Shown here: piece by piece, positions 12,485-24,733 of the stretch | Layout of the letters: each line of letters begins with the position of its first letter | Position numbering within the stretch: position 1 is the stretch's first letter | Source: Blastocystis sp. Blastoise | Lineage: Eukaryota > Sar > Bigyra > Opalinata > Blastocystidae | Assembly: GCA_039096225.1 (NCBI GenBank) | Contig: JBBPEB010000013.1 | Span: forward strand, 1-25,000 | Length of the DNA: 25,000 nucleotides | Direction: 5' to 3' | Notes under the pieces: model-generated | Database searches by the model: none | Seen by the model: the letters and a program-made list of their open reading frames with translations, nothing else | What the model was told of the DNA's origin: nothing | Made by a program: the position numbers and the translations under genes

Positions 12485-12485
12485 G

Positions 12486-14878
12486 GAACAAAGGTAACTA
12501 TCTTACCAATAATTCCAAGGATTCGATTCTTGTTATCTTCAAAAAGACTAATACGTGATATATCATATTATACTAAAGAGGAAATAATTAGTATTCTTCA
12601 GAATGAAAGTGTTTCTTTGAATCAAATTCCTTTATTCATGACAGGTATAAATTTCAAGAAATCTATAAATGATATTATTAATAAAGGTGACATTTTTCTT
12701 GTTTTCAGTATGACCTGTGATGGAATATCACCCTTTTCAGATCCTGTCTCAGATGAGAATCTATCTTCATTTCCTATTCTTATAAAGTTGCTGAACTATA
12801 AAGAAATAAGAGAAGCAGATCATCGTAAGTTTTGGACGTATAGTGTCACAAAGGAATCATTCTCATCTTCAATATTTGATATATTAGTAGAAGAATTTAA
12901 AATCCTATATAAAGGGATAGAGATGGATGTTTGTATAAATGATAGAATAGAAAAGAAAACAGTAATTGGATTATTATTACATACATATGGAGACTGTGCT
13001 GCCATTACGAAAGTTGCAAACTTTACAGGATCCTCATCCCTTTATCCATGTAGATGTTGTGAGTTAAGATGGTGCAGAAAGCAAAAACATTTTCATCAAG
13101 GCATAAAATGTACATATAAAGAAGTCAAGAAATATGTACATACAAATAACACGAAAAAATCAGTAACAAGTATAAACTATCCATCAGCCGTATTATTAAA
13201 TAATAAATCTACTCCCTATTCTATACTACCACAAATGAAGGATTATCATACATCAAATGATACTATTATTGAAAGACTACCCAGGAAGGATTCTTTTAAA
13301 GATTCGCTTAAATTAGTAGAGTATCCATTAAGAACAAAAATATCAATTCAGAAAAATAGAAATTCATGTAGTGATCGTGTATCTTTCAAAGGTATGAAGA
13401 AAACGCCAGGTATTCTAGAAAAACTTCCATATTTCGATCCATCAACTTGTTACTGCATCGATACGATGCACTTGTTCAATAATGTTTCTACACTAATTAT
13501 TAATTTGCTGTTTGGTTTTAATACTAAACAATATGCTAATAAATTATCCAGGAAATATTTCAGTAACGGAGAGAAGTATATTAAACATTTTTCATTAAAT
13601 CCTACAAATATGTCCATTATTGAGTCTCGTATATCATCTATTAATACGTTATATAATAAAAATGAATATGAGTTCAGATATATATTAGATGAAAAGAAAT
13701 ATTATAATATGTCATCACATACAAGAATCTTCTTCGTATCATGTATACTACCACTAATAACCCTAGACTTTAGTAATGTTGATTCACCAATAATATTATT
13801 AATAGATCCTCTAGCTACAATAATATATCAGGCCTTTTCATATAATGGTAATACTCCCAGCGCTTTATTGAACATATTTAAAGATCAATATTCTCTATTT
13901 TGTTTTATTTGTGAACTATTGTTACCAAGAGAAATTATAAACTCTCAAATTCATCTTATGAAACACTTACCTGAAACAATTATAAATTCAGGATCTTTAA
14001 TATACTCTTCCACCTATGAATCTGAACGTTTCTACTCATTTCTTAAACGATCTACTTACGGAAGAAAAAGATTTAATGAATCATGTATTAGAGTAATAAT
14101 AGAAAAGGAGGTTACCGATATTAACTTAACTGATAATTTAGAGGATATAAATGAAGATAATATAGTAAATGATATATTAATTGCTGAACATAATAATGAT
14201 AATGAAAATGATTTTCTTTCTCGAGAGGATATATTTGAAGGCTTTAATAATATTCATATTAATCGAGGAGAAATAAATGTAGTAAAGGGTTTGCGTGCTT
14301 CTCCAAATATTGATTTATCTGAATCACAAATAAAGGAAATAATTTATATTCTATTATCATCACCTAATGAATTTGTTAATATGGCACTTCTCCCTAATGT
14401 AGATATAAACAGTTATATAAATATTTCAAGTTGTCTTGAAGATCATTCAGTTTTTCAAACATTACTTCTAAACTTCAAAAAGATACCTATTGTTTTTTAC
14501 TCAGAAGTATTAATTAATGAAACCAAAGTATTTTCTTCTTCAGGAGTTGATGAAGGTATTGAACGACAAGATAATTCATATATAATGTATAATACGTATG
14601 ATAGTGGAGAAGAACAGCAAACTCATCTTATTAAAGCACTAAACTATATTCAAATTGATCCTTTTATATTGATCCAGAAACACGAGTATCCATTAGCTCG
14701 TATGTCACGAACTAGATTATATTATATTATAAATGATTCTAATAGACAAATTCCAAGAACATCTAAATACTCAACATCTTTCATTGATATTTCCAATATA
14801 ATTCCAGAAAATTTAATTATAGTAGACATTCATAATAATAAGATTATGGAGAGTGACGCTTCTTATGAAGAACCATCA

Positions 14879-14941
<63 letters not shown>

Positions 14942-15039
14942 TAAGGAGTAAAAGAAGTATTATAAGAACTGAATTTGTTTCAGCAAACTCAGTCATTACT
15001 AGCACAGTATTTATGCCACGTTACTGTAGATCATTATAA
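12486..15039 (+). CDS. Tnp2-like (CACTA superfamily, possibly Plavaka-type) transposase, 2 exons visible, 5' end uncertain
   Basis: This is a DDE-type transposase of the Tnp2 family, which cuts and pastes its own transposon. Exons are 12486-14878 and 14941-15039; the intron 14879-14940 is pure TA. Residues below count from the TTG codon at 12530. FSMTCDGISPF (D64) matches the first conserved aspartate region. SSFPILIKLLN follows (about 79-89). YGDCAAITKVANFTG with CRCCE (D155, C174-C177) matches the family DIPA...GxxxxxxC-C block. YFDPSTCYCIDTMHLFNN (about 301-317) matches the FDPxxxxxxDxMH motif. A downstream STYESERFYSFLKRS (about 494-508) corresponds to the ER region. Splicing the TA intron replaces an artefactual YIYIYI tail with 32 plausible residues ending MPRYCRSL. 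The frame is open without an ATG up to a TATAG at 12485, and the first in-frame ATG is at 12638, so either 5' exons lie upstream or the N-terminus is lost. The intact frame suggests recent activity or domestication. No terminal inverted repeats were found. Confidence 0.82.
14879..14940 (+). repeat. 62-bp intron made only of TA repeat
   Basis: The sequence from 14879 to 14940 is G(TA)nG: the first TA unit with the preceding G makes the GTATAT donor and the last makes the TATAG acceptor. Removing it keeps the transposase frame (CCA TCA then ATA AGG AGT) and adds 32 codons before TAA at 15037. If it is not removed, the ORF reads an IY repeat and stops at 14944. Confidence 0.7.
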
Positions 15040-16525
15040 GATACTTGATCATTTATATAAAGTGTTAAACACCATATTCGTATAAGAGCTTTTAGCTATA
15101 TATATATTCTTTTTTAATTGTTTTCTTATATTTTTATGTATTAAATTTTTGAATCTTATATCATCTATATTATGTAATATTTTAAATTAGATAATTATTG
15201 TTTTGAATAATACCATTTATTGAGGTAACAATAATATCAAAATTACCAACTGATATAATATTTAAAATTAAATATATGAGATAACTTTAATCAATTAAAG
15301 AATTATAGTGTAGGGAAGAGCTGACAATTTTTTATGTATCATATCACAAGAGTCTGAAAAATTTGAAATTTCTTGAATCTTATTGGGATGATTGATATAC
15401 ATATAGAAGGATATTATAATATAAAAGAATGAGAATTAACCTTAAATACGATGATACATATGAAATAAATAGTAGCTGGAATAAGAGTATATAATAATCA
15501 TAGAGTATATAATGATTCTTAAAGACTTGAAAAAGTCATATAGTAGAAGATTAAAAATATTTAAACAAAAACATTACATATAATCATCAACCTAGAAGTC
15601 ATAAACATAAGTAATGACTTGATATTGCGATTGAAGAATAAGAACAGAGGATATAACAAGTACTCGACATGTAGTTGATTATATGTATGATGATATAGGC
15701 TAAAATAATATATTTTGTTCAATAACCATAATATTATTGATAAAACTAATGATAAAACAAAATAATATAAGAGGACACAATAATGAGAAGATCATAACGT
15801 AATTCAATAAAATATAAGATATGACAAAAATTGACGAAGGTATTACAGTTTATAAGAAATCATAGTAAGTAAATAGAATATATTAAATATGTAATAGTAA
15901 TTTGAATAGTATGATATATCATATATATAAGGGTAATAATGAAGTTAAGCATGATAAAACATTAATTCAACTCATTAATGAATTAATGTTAGTATATGAA
16001 GTTTGCTAAATGTACAAAGATGGATTCAACAATGATAATGAAAAGTTTAATAGAAATAATTTCAAATATATAGAAATTCTGTTAAATATACATCTATATA
16101 TGATAGTTAAGATAATAAAGAATAATAATAATTTCTAATATCTTATTGATAACTGTATTCTTTATATATTATTATCATTATCCATTCAGCAATTATATCA
16201 TTTATTAGTCATATATAACATCATTTTTATGATAACATAATCAAACAAAAATATGTTCTTTTTTGATAATCGATATTATATTTTAGTATCATAACATAGC
16301 ATCGATTTCTGTTTAATAATTAAAACGGCATAATTACTATAGTATAATACTACAGGTTTAAAAGCAAACTTAAAGAATCAGAAAAGAAGAAAAATGAAGA
16401 AAAAAAATAATAAGAATAAAGTATCTTCTAGATCTATATGATTATTATTTTTTCACATTGATAATTCTAAACACCAAATTTGAATATTTGAACATTTGTT
16501 ATTGTATTCATTAGTAGAAATGTTT
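15040..16525. other. AT-rich intergenic region, nothing recognised
   Basis: No open frame longer than about 60 codons, no RNA gene and no clear repeat were seen on either strand. It lies between the 3' end of the transposase (plus strand) and the cysteine-rich segment (minus strand), so it probably holds the right flank of the transposon and two converging 3' ends. The sequence TAGTG at about 15306 could be a CACTA-type end, but I found no matching partner. Confidence 0.5.
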
Positions 16526-17135
16526 CTACGCTACTATTGCCTTTGAAGTGAAAGATATACATGTAGAATCAGGACATCTTAATTGATTGTTCATACATCC
16601 ATAAGTAATAGGACATGTTAATCTACAAATACCATCTGAACATAATTGATATGTAGATATAAAACAACTATATGTATTATTATTTGAATATAGAATAGGA
16701 ATAAAAATAGATAATGTTGTAGAATCATAATGAATATTCATTTGATTTGATTTTTCTTTAAAATAGAATAATCATAATAATGATAAGGTGAATAAATAGA
16801 TCTTCCTACTTGTTGTCCTGATGGTGATATAAATATAGAATTACAATCGATATTGATATCTATACAAATACCATTAGGACATCTTTTAGGAGATGTAGTA
16901 GGACAAGGAGGAATAGGAGGACAAAGAGAAATATCACGAAAAGATCCATCAGGACATAATGTAATAGAAGAAAAAGAAAGAGGAGAAGGAGAAGGAAGAG
17001 ATGAAAATAATGTTATATTTAATGTTTCACAATAAAGAGGAGAAGATACACATAAATCATTATAACAATGATAAGGAAGATTCTCAGGACAATTTGATAG
17101 TAATGGACAATCACCTTCATTTAATACACATGTAC
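16526..17135 (-). pseudogene. Cysteine-rich extracellular-type segment, no start, frame broken near 16740
   Basis: Two minus-strand frames carry the same kind of motif. From 17135 to 16738 the frame reads TCVLNEGDCPLLSNCP, then YHCYNDLCVSSPLYC, and later KRCPNGICIDINIDC, ending at TGA. The second frame (16741-16526) begins with an ATG overlapping that TGA and reads LCSDGICRLTCP and LRCPDSTCISF before TAG. The repeated CP-x-G-x-C spacing suggests disulfide-rich secreted or surface repeats; I cannot name the family. The segment starts right after a TATAG acceptor-like site at 17136-17140, but only 17 bp separate it from the stop of the large upstream ORF, and no donor there has the right phase. 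So it is either a truncated and frameshifted relic, or a 3' exon whose partner I cannot see. A proline/serine-rich stretch (SLPSPSPLSFSS) lies between the Cys clusters. Confidence 0.45.
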
Positions 17136-17152
17136 CTATAAAATATTTTTTA

Positions 17153-19423
17153 TTATATAATTATTTTTATTATATTATCATTATCATTATCTTCTTGAAC
17201 AACTAAAATCTCTTGAAAATAATTTGGTAATGATTCTAATAAATGTATAAAATCTTTATGAATAGGATTATATACTTGTAATTGATTTATTAAAAAATCA
17301 TCTAACCATCTTCTTTCATTCTCTTCAAATATACTATATATATTATATACTATCTCATTCTCTATATTATATAATCTCTCTTTCTTATTCTTTTCTTCTA
17401 TATATCGATTAAACATATCATTCAATTCTTCTATTGTAGATCCATATAAAAATACTGGATAGATATCTTTACATATATATATCGAATATCCAATACCTAT
17501 TGCTATTATTGGAATATATCGATTTATTAAATTATATAAATCTCTATATTCTTCTTCATAATTATATATATAATAATTATCACTAAATATAAAAAGAAAA
17601 GAAGGAATAGATCGAGACAATAATAACGATGAAGCAATATTTATTGTATTATACATATTCATATTCATTTCTGATGGAGTTTCAAATATATAAAATAAAC
17701 TAGAAAGAATAGAAGCAGACATCAATTCTTTAGATGATATTCCTGTTGCTATATATATACTCTCTTTATTATTTATCCATATATCTATATATTCAATATT
17801 ACATTCAGATAAACTATATAAAATTGTAAATATTATTTGAATAGAAAATAATATATTACTTATATTAAAAGCAATTGGAGAATTATCTATTATTATAGAT
17901 ATACTATAATGTCTCTTATCTCCTCGATTATATTTCTTAAATATCTTATATATATTATAAGGATCAATTAATGATTGTATATAATTCTTCATATAAATAG
18001 TTTCTCCAAAATATGAAGGAGACCATAAATTATTCTCATTAATAGGAAATAAAAAAGAAGAAAATAAATAAGTAAATGAAAGAGGATGAATAGATTGAAG
18101 TAAAAAATTAAAATCAATACATGTATCTATATTAGGAAAATAAAATAATAATGAAGAAGATATAGAAGATAAAGAAGATAAAGAAGATAAAGAAGATAAA
18201 GAAGATAATGATGATGATGATGATATTTTTGAAATATTTGAATATAATAAATAATGAATAGATTGATTTGAAGAAGGAAATATAGGATTCTTCATAAATG
18301 AAGATAATATAATATTATTATTTAAAGAAGAATAAGAAATAGATGATATTAAAAAAGGAATATACGAATAATTATGATTATCAATATTTATTTTCTTTCT
18401 ATTTATATCTTCTATTGAATTCCAAAGAAAAGAAAGAAATGTATCTGATATTATAGATATAGAATCAATAGTAGTATTATAATGAGTAATATGAGAAGGA
18501 AATAAAGAATTCAATGAGATTTCAAGTTCTTTCTCTTCTTGTATTGAAATATCATCATTCTTTATATGAAATATATATATTTTTGATAAGATAGATCGAA
18601 TCTGTTTATATATATTATCTTTAGGATATATACATAATTCAGATAAACAATCAGATATAAAAATACATGGAATATCTTCAGAAAGAAAATCTTCTATATT
18701 CGATTCTTTTATCTCTTTATGTATATATATAGATAAATAATGAAATGGAGAACAAATAAATTTAGATATTTTTGAAAGATCTAAGAAGAATGATATATAT
18801 TCAAATAATGAAGATAAAGGATTTATTTGAATTCTATAGAAATGATCTTCAGTATAACAAATATATAATATCATTTCAATATGAAGTGATTTAAAAAATA
18901 AATAGAGAATACATAATAATAAAGAACGATAAGATCTCATTTTATATGTTATTGTAATTGATAAATCAATAAGTATACATATAGAAGAAATAAATATATT
19001 TTCTTTATTTTTATTATTTGATAGAAATATAAAGAAAGAAGAAAGCCATCGAGATATTAATGGACATAAGGATATTATATAATGAGAAAGTACTAAAGAA
19101 GAATCTTCATCAATTGTATGATTTTCTTTTTCTATTAATTTATAAGTTTTAATTGAAGATAAAAGTAATATAGGAATATAAGAAAAATATGAAATAGAAG
19201 ATCGTTTAAAGAACATTTGATAATATTCAGAAATAGAAAATGAAATATATTCTTTAGGAATATCTATTGAAATATAATCTTCTATTTGATAAGTATAATT
19301 ATTTAAACAAATATTTATATCATTTTTATTCTTATTATAAATATTTAAATCTCTTATTAAAATAATTTTATTATTATTTTGTTTATTATTATTATTATTT
19401 TGTTTATTATTATTATTATTTTG

Positions 19424-19465
<42 letters not shown>

Positions 19466-19468
19466 TTG

Positions 19469-19538
<70 letters not shown>

Positions 19539-22500
19539 TCTAATATATATTCATCAATTATTTGATTATTTTCATCTAATTTATCTTTATTATTCAATTC
19601 ATATTTACTATATTGATTATTGATCTTATATTCATCATATAATGGTAATGTATACCATACATCTTCCTTTAATAATCTATGAATACAAGATAAAATATTT
19701 TGAATCATCATAGAAAAGGATAAACAATAATAAATATCAGAAAATTCTTCTAATAAATTCATTACTTTATTCATTTCTTCTTTATCTATTAACAATAAAA
19801 ATTCACTATTATTAAGATAAAATAAAAGATCTATAAAGGATCTATTATTATATAAATATCGAATATTATTATTCTTTGAATAAAATAATTGTATAGAATC
19901 ATATATAACAGAAGAACAAACATTAGTAGATCGTAATATAGGTTTTGAATGAGGATATTGAACAGGATCAGAAATATCAAATAAACGATTATTCTCTATA
20001 TAAAATAAAGATTGAGTTCCTTGTGTCTTACTATTTAATAATATTGAACATCCTATAGGTTGTAATATATATTCATTATTTATAGGAAGTTTCTCTATAT
20101 TCAAATTAATATTAGAATCATGAATTGTAGATATAGTCATTCTATCTTTATGAATCATTATATATTGTTTATTTTCAATAGTATTATCAACATATAAAGA
20201 ACAACAAGGAGATATACTTAAATATTGACGACTTGCACTAATCTTAAATGATATATTTATAATATATTGTTTCTCTTCATATAAAGATGATTCTTTATTT
20301 ATATATGGAATATTTAAATATATATTATAATATATATTATTATTATTATTATTATTATATTCTAATTTCATAAAATCTTCTTTAAGTGTACAACAAAGAT
20401 ATTCATTTTTCTTTAAAGAAAGATTCATTGTAGTAGAACTAAAATATAATGGATAATCATAAGGATTCAATATAGGTAAAAAGAAAGAACAATCAGAATA
20501 ACTTTTAAAATATGTACCAATATCAATATTAAATATATTCTTTACTTCTTTATTATTATTTATATTTCTTAATGAAGAATTATTTCTATTTATATAAAAA
20601 AGAGGAGTATCATTATATTGATCTATATATAGAATTAATGTATCTGTTCTATAAAATTGAATAGTATTCTTATTTATATCTTTTGTAGAATCTAATATTG
20701 TAGATATTTCTTGTTTGAAATTATAAAGAAATAAATTATTATTCATTAAATTATTATTATCATTATATATTGTATTCATATAAGTATATATATCTGTAAT
20801 AGTTTCAGGATTAGATGGTAATGATATACAATGAGATAAACATTCTAATAAGAATAAAGATATATATGTATAATGAGAAGGAGATAAAAATATATATTTT
20901 TGATTTATAGGAATAGATGTATGAATTAAATAAAGAGATAATGAAGATATAGAAGAAATATCTGAATGAAATGAATGAAGATAATTATAATAAGATAATA
21001 TATAAGAATTTATATAAATATTCTTTTGAAAAGAATAAAGAGGAAATAAAGATTTATTTGAAGATTCATTTATATTTAAAGAAATAGAAGATATATTATT
21101 ATTATTATTATTATTATTATTTAAATTTATATAGAAATCATGAAAATTATTTAATTCTTTATAAATAGTTTTTGTTCTATCAAATATAAATAAAAAATCA
21201 AAAAGTGTTGTTTCTTGAATATGTTGAATATAATATAAATATTGTTCTTTCATAATTAAAGGATTCTTCAAATAAATAGAGAATAGAAAAGAAGGAAAAG
21301 GAGATTCAAAGAAAAGAGGATAATATTCACATAAAATACTTTCTATATTAATAGTTATATTATTAGTATTAAAATTGAAAGAATTAGTTATATATTCATA
21401 AAATATAGATATATTATTATTATCTAAGATATTATCTAAGATATTATTATTTAAAAATGATGATAAAGAATCTAATGATATATTTAATGAAGAAATAGAA
21501 TAAATTGTATGAATATAAAGAGGATAAAATTTAATGAATTCTAATATAGAAGAAGTTAAAGATAATGAATAATTATATATATATAAATTCATTATTGTAT
21601 TTATATAGATATATAAAGAGATTAATTGATGAATAGTAAATGATGTTTGAAATGGAATTGATTTCATATGTAATATACTTTGTATTTTAGGATGTATATA
21701 AATATCAAATACTAATAAAGAATTTGTATCTATTATATCATAATCTATATTAGAAATATAATCATTATTATTATTATTATCATTATTATTATTATTATAC
21801 TTTTCTTTCTTATAAGGAATTAATAATTTATATATATATAAACAAAATAATCCTAAATCAAAATATTCAAAGAAATGTAAATATTCTGATTTATTAAATT
21901 CTATTGAATATAAAAATTGAATATATTGAGGAAAACAAAATAATATTTTTCTATCAAATTCATTATTATTATTTAAAGAAGGAAGATTTATTATATTATT
22001 ATTTTTATTATTATTTATAATATTATTATTATTATCATTATTAATAATTTTATTATTATTTATAATATCATTATTATTTAAAATATATATTATATATTGT
22101 AATGTATTAAAATCAATTCCAAAAGGATATATTCTTTCTATTCTTTCATAAATAGAAGAAGAAAAATTAAAATGATTAATTGAAGAATATAAATATTGCA
22201 TATTCATTTGTCTTCTCTTTATATTATATAAATCTATAGGATGCTCTATTATATATATTAACTGTTTTTTACTATATTCATTATCATAAATATATTTAAC
22301 AAAAGAAAGAGTCTTTGGTAATTGTTCTATTATATTATTATATTCTTCTAAATATTTTAAAATATCCATATAATCAATATCAATCTCTATATTCTTTGAT
22401 TTATATATTTCTATATATTTATCAAATTGAATCCATAACTCAAATAAAACACTTATTTTATGTAAAAATATAGGAATATCAACAGATTTATCATTTTGTA

Positions 22501-24730
22501 TATATTCAAATATATATTCATAAAAGGATCGATATAATAATAATTCATTTGGAATATATGTATCTTCTATACATACTTTATATATAAATATCAATTTATC
22601 TTCGATATTCTCAAATATATAATAATCACAAGGATCTTTTCCATATATATATGCATTATTCATTGAATTTATATCTTTTATATCTTTTATATTATATTGT
22701 TTTGTATCAAATACTAACCATCTCTTCAATAATTGTGTTTCAGGAATAGTATTCTCTAAGAGAAACCAATCTCGTTCACCATAAAATGATAAAAGAGAAT
22801 ATAATATAAGAAATACAGGATAAGTAATACTACAACACCAATGATTCTCTTTATATAATAAAATATATAATAAATCAATCTCATTCTTTGTAAAATCATT
22901 ATATTTACATTTATATAATAATTCTTTTATGATTTGAATCATATTGATTTCTTTTTCTATCGAATAATCACTTTTTAAATTTATAAATAAATCATTTATA
23001 ATAGTCTTAGGAAATTCATTACATATAGATAAAGATGAAGATTTTATTGAATTATTTAATGAATTATTTATTGAATTATTTATTGAATTATTTAATGAAT
23101 TATTTAATGAATTATTTATAGAATTATTTATAGAATTATTTATTGAATTATTTATTGAATTATTTATTGAATTATTTATTGAATTATTTATTGAATTATT
23201 TATTGAATTATTTATAGAATTATTTATTGAATTATTTAATGAATTATTTAATGAATTATTTATTGAATTATTTATTGAATTATTTAATGAATTATTTATT
23301 GATTTATTTATTGAATTATTTATTGATTTCTTAACATTATTATCCACATGATTATCATTACCTTTCATTATAGAAATATCAATCGATTCTATTGTATCTC
23401 TAAATAATTTATAAGATATAGTATTCTTCATTATTGATTCCAAAGAAAACAATGAATTTATATTATATTTATCTTGAATCTCTTTATATATTTCTTCTTT
23501 TGATATATATGGTATATTTAATATTATACATCGATCTATAAGAGATAAAGATATATTATTTAAAGTATTCTCATGAAATCGAAATAGAATTCGAAAAGAA
23601 GGATGAATAAAATATCCATATTCACCATTCATCGTATAATGATACTCATTATTATTTATATCTCTATATATATAATAAGGATTCTCTTCTAATAAAGAAT
23701 TCAATATTGTAAGTATCTTATCAATATGAATATCTATTATATCTAATATTAACCAATATCCATTTATAATACAATCTAATAAACATCCTTTATTATATAT
23801 TATAGATTTCTTTTTATCATATTCATATTCTATTTCATTATTCTCATTATTATTATTATTAGTTTCATTTGATAAATCCATAGAATGATATTCTTCAAAT
23901 AACCGTGAATTTTTATGAGTAGATCCTTCTAGATCTAATAATTTTTTACCATCTATTGAAGATAATGGTTTATTAATATGAATAGAATTATTCTTTATAG
24001 AATTATTTATAGTAGAACTCTTTATACTATCTTCTTTTGATTTACTTATAGAAGAATAATCACTTTTAATACTTGATTTTCTTTTTAAAGATTCTTTAGA
24101 AATATTATTCCTTCTATGTTTTACATAATCATCAGAACTATCATCATCATTATTACGACGTTTATTCTTTTTTAATTTCATATTTATACCTTTACGTTTA
24201 TATTTATCTAAATCATTTCCATCTATATTATAAGTAGGATCATAATTATGACGTGAAATAGAATGATAATTTTCTTTTTTATCATTTTTATCATTATCAA
24301 TTTCAAATGTTTCATCATTTTCATATTCACTTTGATTATCACTATCATCATAATGATAGAATGAACCTCTTCCTCTTCCTCGACCTCTACCTCGACCTCT
24401 ACCATGAGATCGTAATTTACCACGTCCACGACCACGGCCACGAATAATAGGATTGGATACTCTATCGGTATCTGTTATTATACTTGTAGTATCATCATCA
24501 TTATCATTATCTTCTTTTTCTTCTTCTTCTTCTCTTTCTTTTATTTCTTCTTCTTCTTCATCATCATCTTCTTCTTTTCTTTCTTCTTTTGTTTCTTTTT
24601 CTTTATGATTTTCTATTTTTTCTTCTTTTTGTTCTTTTTCTTCTGGTATACTATCTTCTTTTCTTGCTTTTTCCTCTTCTTGTATATTATTTATATTTGA
24701 ATAATCAATACTATGATTTCTATTATTCAT
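17153..24730 (-). CDS. Highly diverged midasin (MDN1/Rea1)-like protein, intronless ORF of 2,525 codons
   Basis: Midasin is the giant AAA+ ATPase that releases assembly factors from pre-60S ribosomes through its C-terminal MIDAS/VWA domain. Seen here: an acidic Glu/Asp/Lys-rich region (about residues 18-80), an RG-rich tract (about 95-123), and an N/S/K-rich linker. Then comes an AAA-like module: LEGSTHKNSR (about 267) at the Walker A place, YHSMDLSN at the position of the midasin NEHTD-type segment, GYWLILDIID (about 323-332) for GYWxVLDExN, and IHPSFRILFRFHEN for the sensor-1 region. An NNSI/NNSL repeat covers about 466-563, and a large low-complexity helical region follows, with poly-Asn near 1730-1790. 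Near the C-terminus GETIYMKNYI (about 2242) matches the conserved midasin segment before the VWA domain, and HYSISIIIDNSP (D2282) is its first strand. Walker A lacks GK[ST], Walker B lacks Glu, and MIDAS DxSxS reads DNSPI. So ATPase and metal-binding activity are probably lost. The ATG at 24730 follows an in-frame TAG; more protein may lie upstream. Alternatives: another VWA/AAA protein or a retrocopy. Confidence 0.55.
18163..18215 (-). repeat. 9-bp coding repeat giving SSL units
   Basis: AAGAAGATA is repeated about five times on the plus strand. In the midasin-like frame it encodes SSLSSL around residues 2173-2188. It lies shortly before the VWA-proximal conserved block. Confidence 0.8.
19372..19535 (-). 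repeat. Poly-asparagine tract with KQ interruptions in the midasin-like ORF
   Basis: A run of ATT on the plus strand is broken five times by TTTTGT, which gives KQ between runs of N on the coding strand. It covers residues of about 1732-1786. The interruptions are evenly placed on the C-terminal side (KQNNNNN repeats), which suggests growth of an 21-bp unit inside the AAT tract. Confidence 0.85.
23041..23335 (-). repeat. 12-bp tandem repeat encoding NNSI / NNSL units
   Basis: The plus-strand unit TATTGAATTATT, with variants TAATGAATTATT and TATAGAATTATT, is repeated about 24 times without a gap. It encodes NNSI or NNSL in the midasin-like ORF (about residues 466-563). The only variable position is the Ile/Leu codon (ATA, ATT/ATA variants and TTA), so the frame and the N-N-S pattern are kept. 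Confidence 0.88.
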
Positions 24731-24733
24731 CTA

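Noticed and set aside
12515-12530. B-box-like GATTCGATTC resembling a tRNA gene
   Set aside because: No A box, acceptor stem or cloverleaf can be formed around it, and it lies in the open transposase frame.
10310-15310. CACTAAACACG near 10310 and TAGTG near 15306 as transposon ends
   Set aside because: The flanking bases do not form a longer inverted repeat and there is no target duplication that I can see.
16853-17035. Plus-strand ORF rich in Gly and Glu
   Set aside because: It is antisense to the Cys- and Pro-rich minus-strand segment, and its Gly/Glu content mirrors Pro/Ser codons of that segment.
24223-24441. Minus-strand ORF rich in Val and Glu
   Set aside because: It is the shifted-frame shadow of the RG-rich and acidic tract of the midasin-like ORF.
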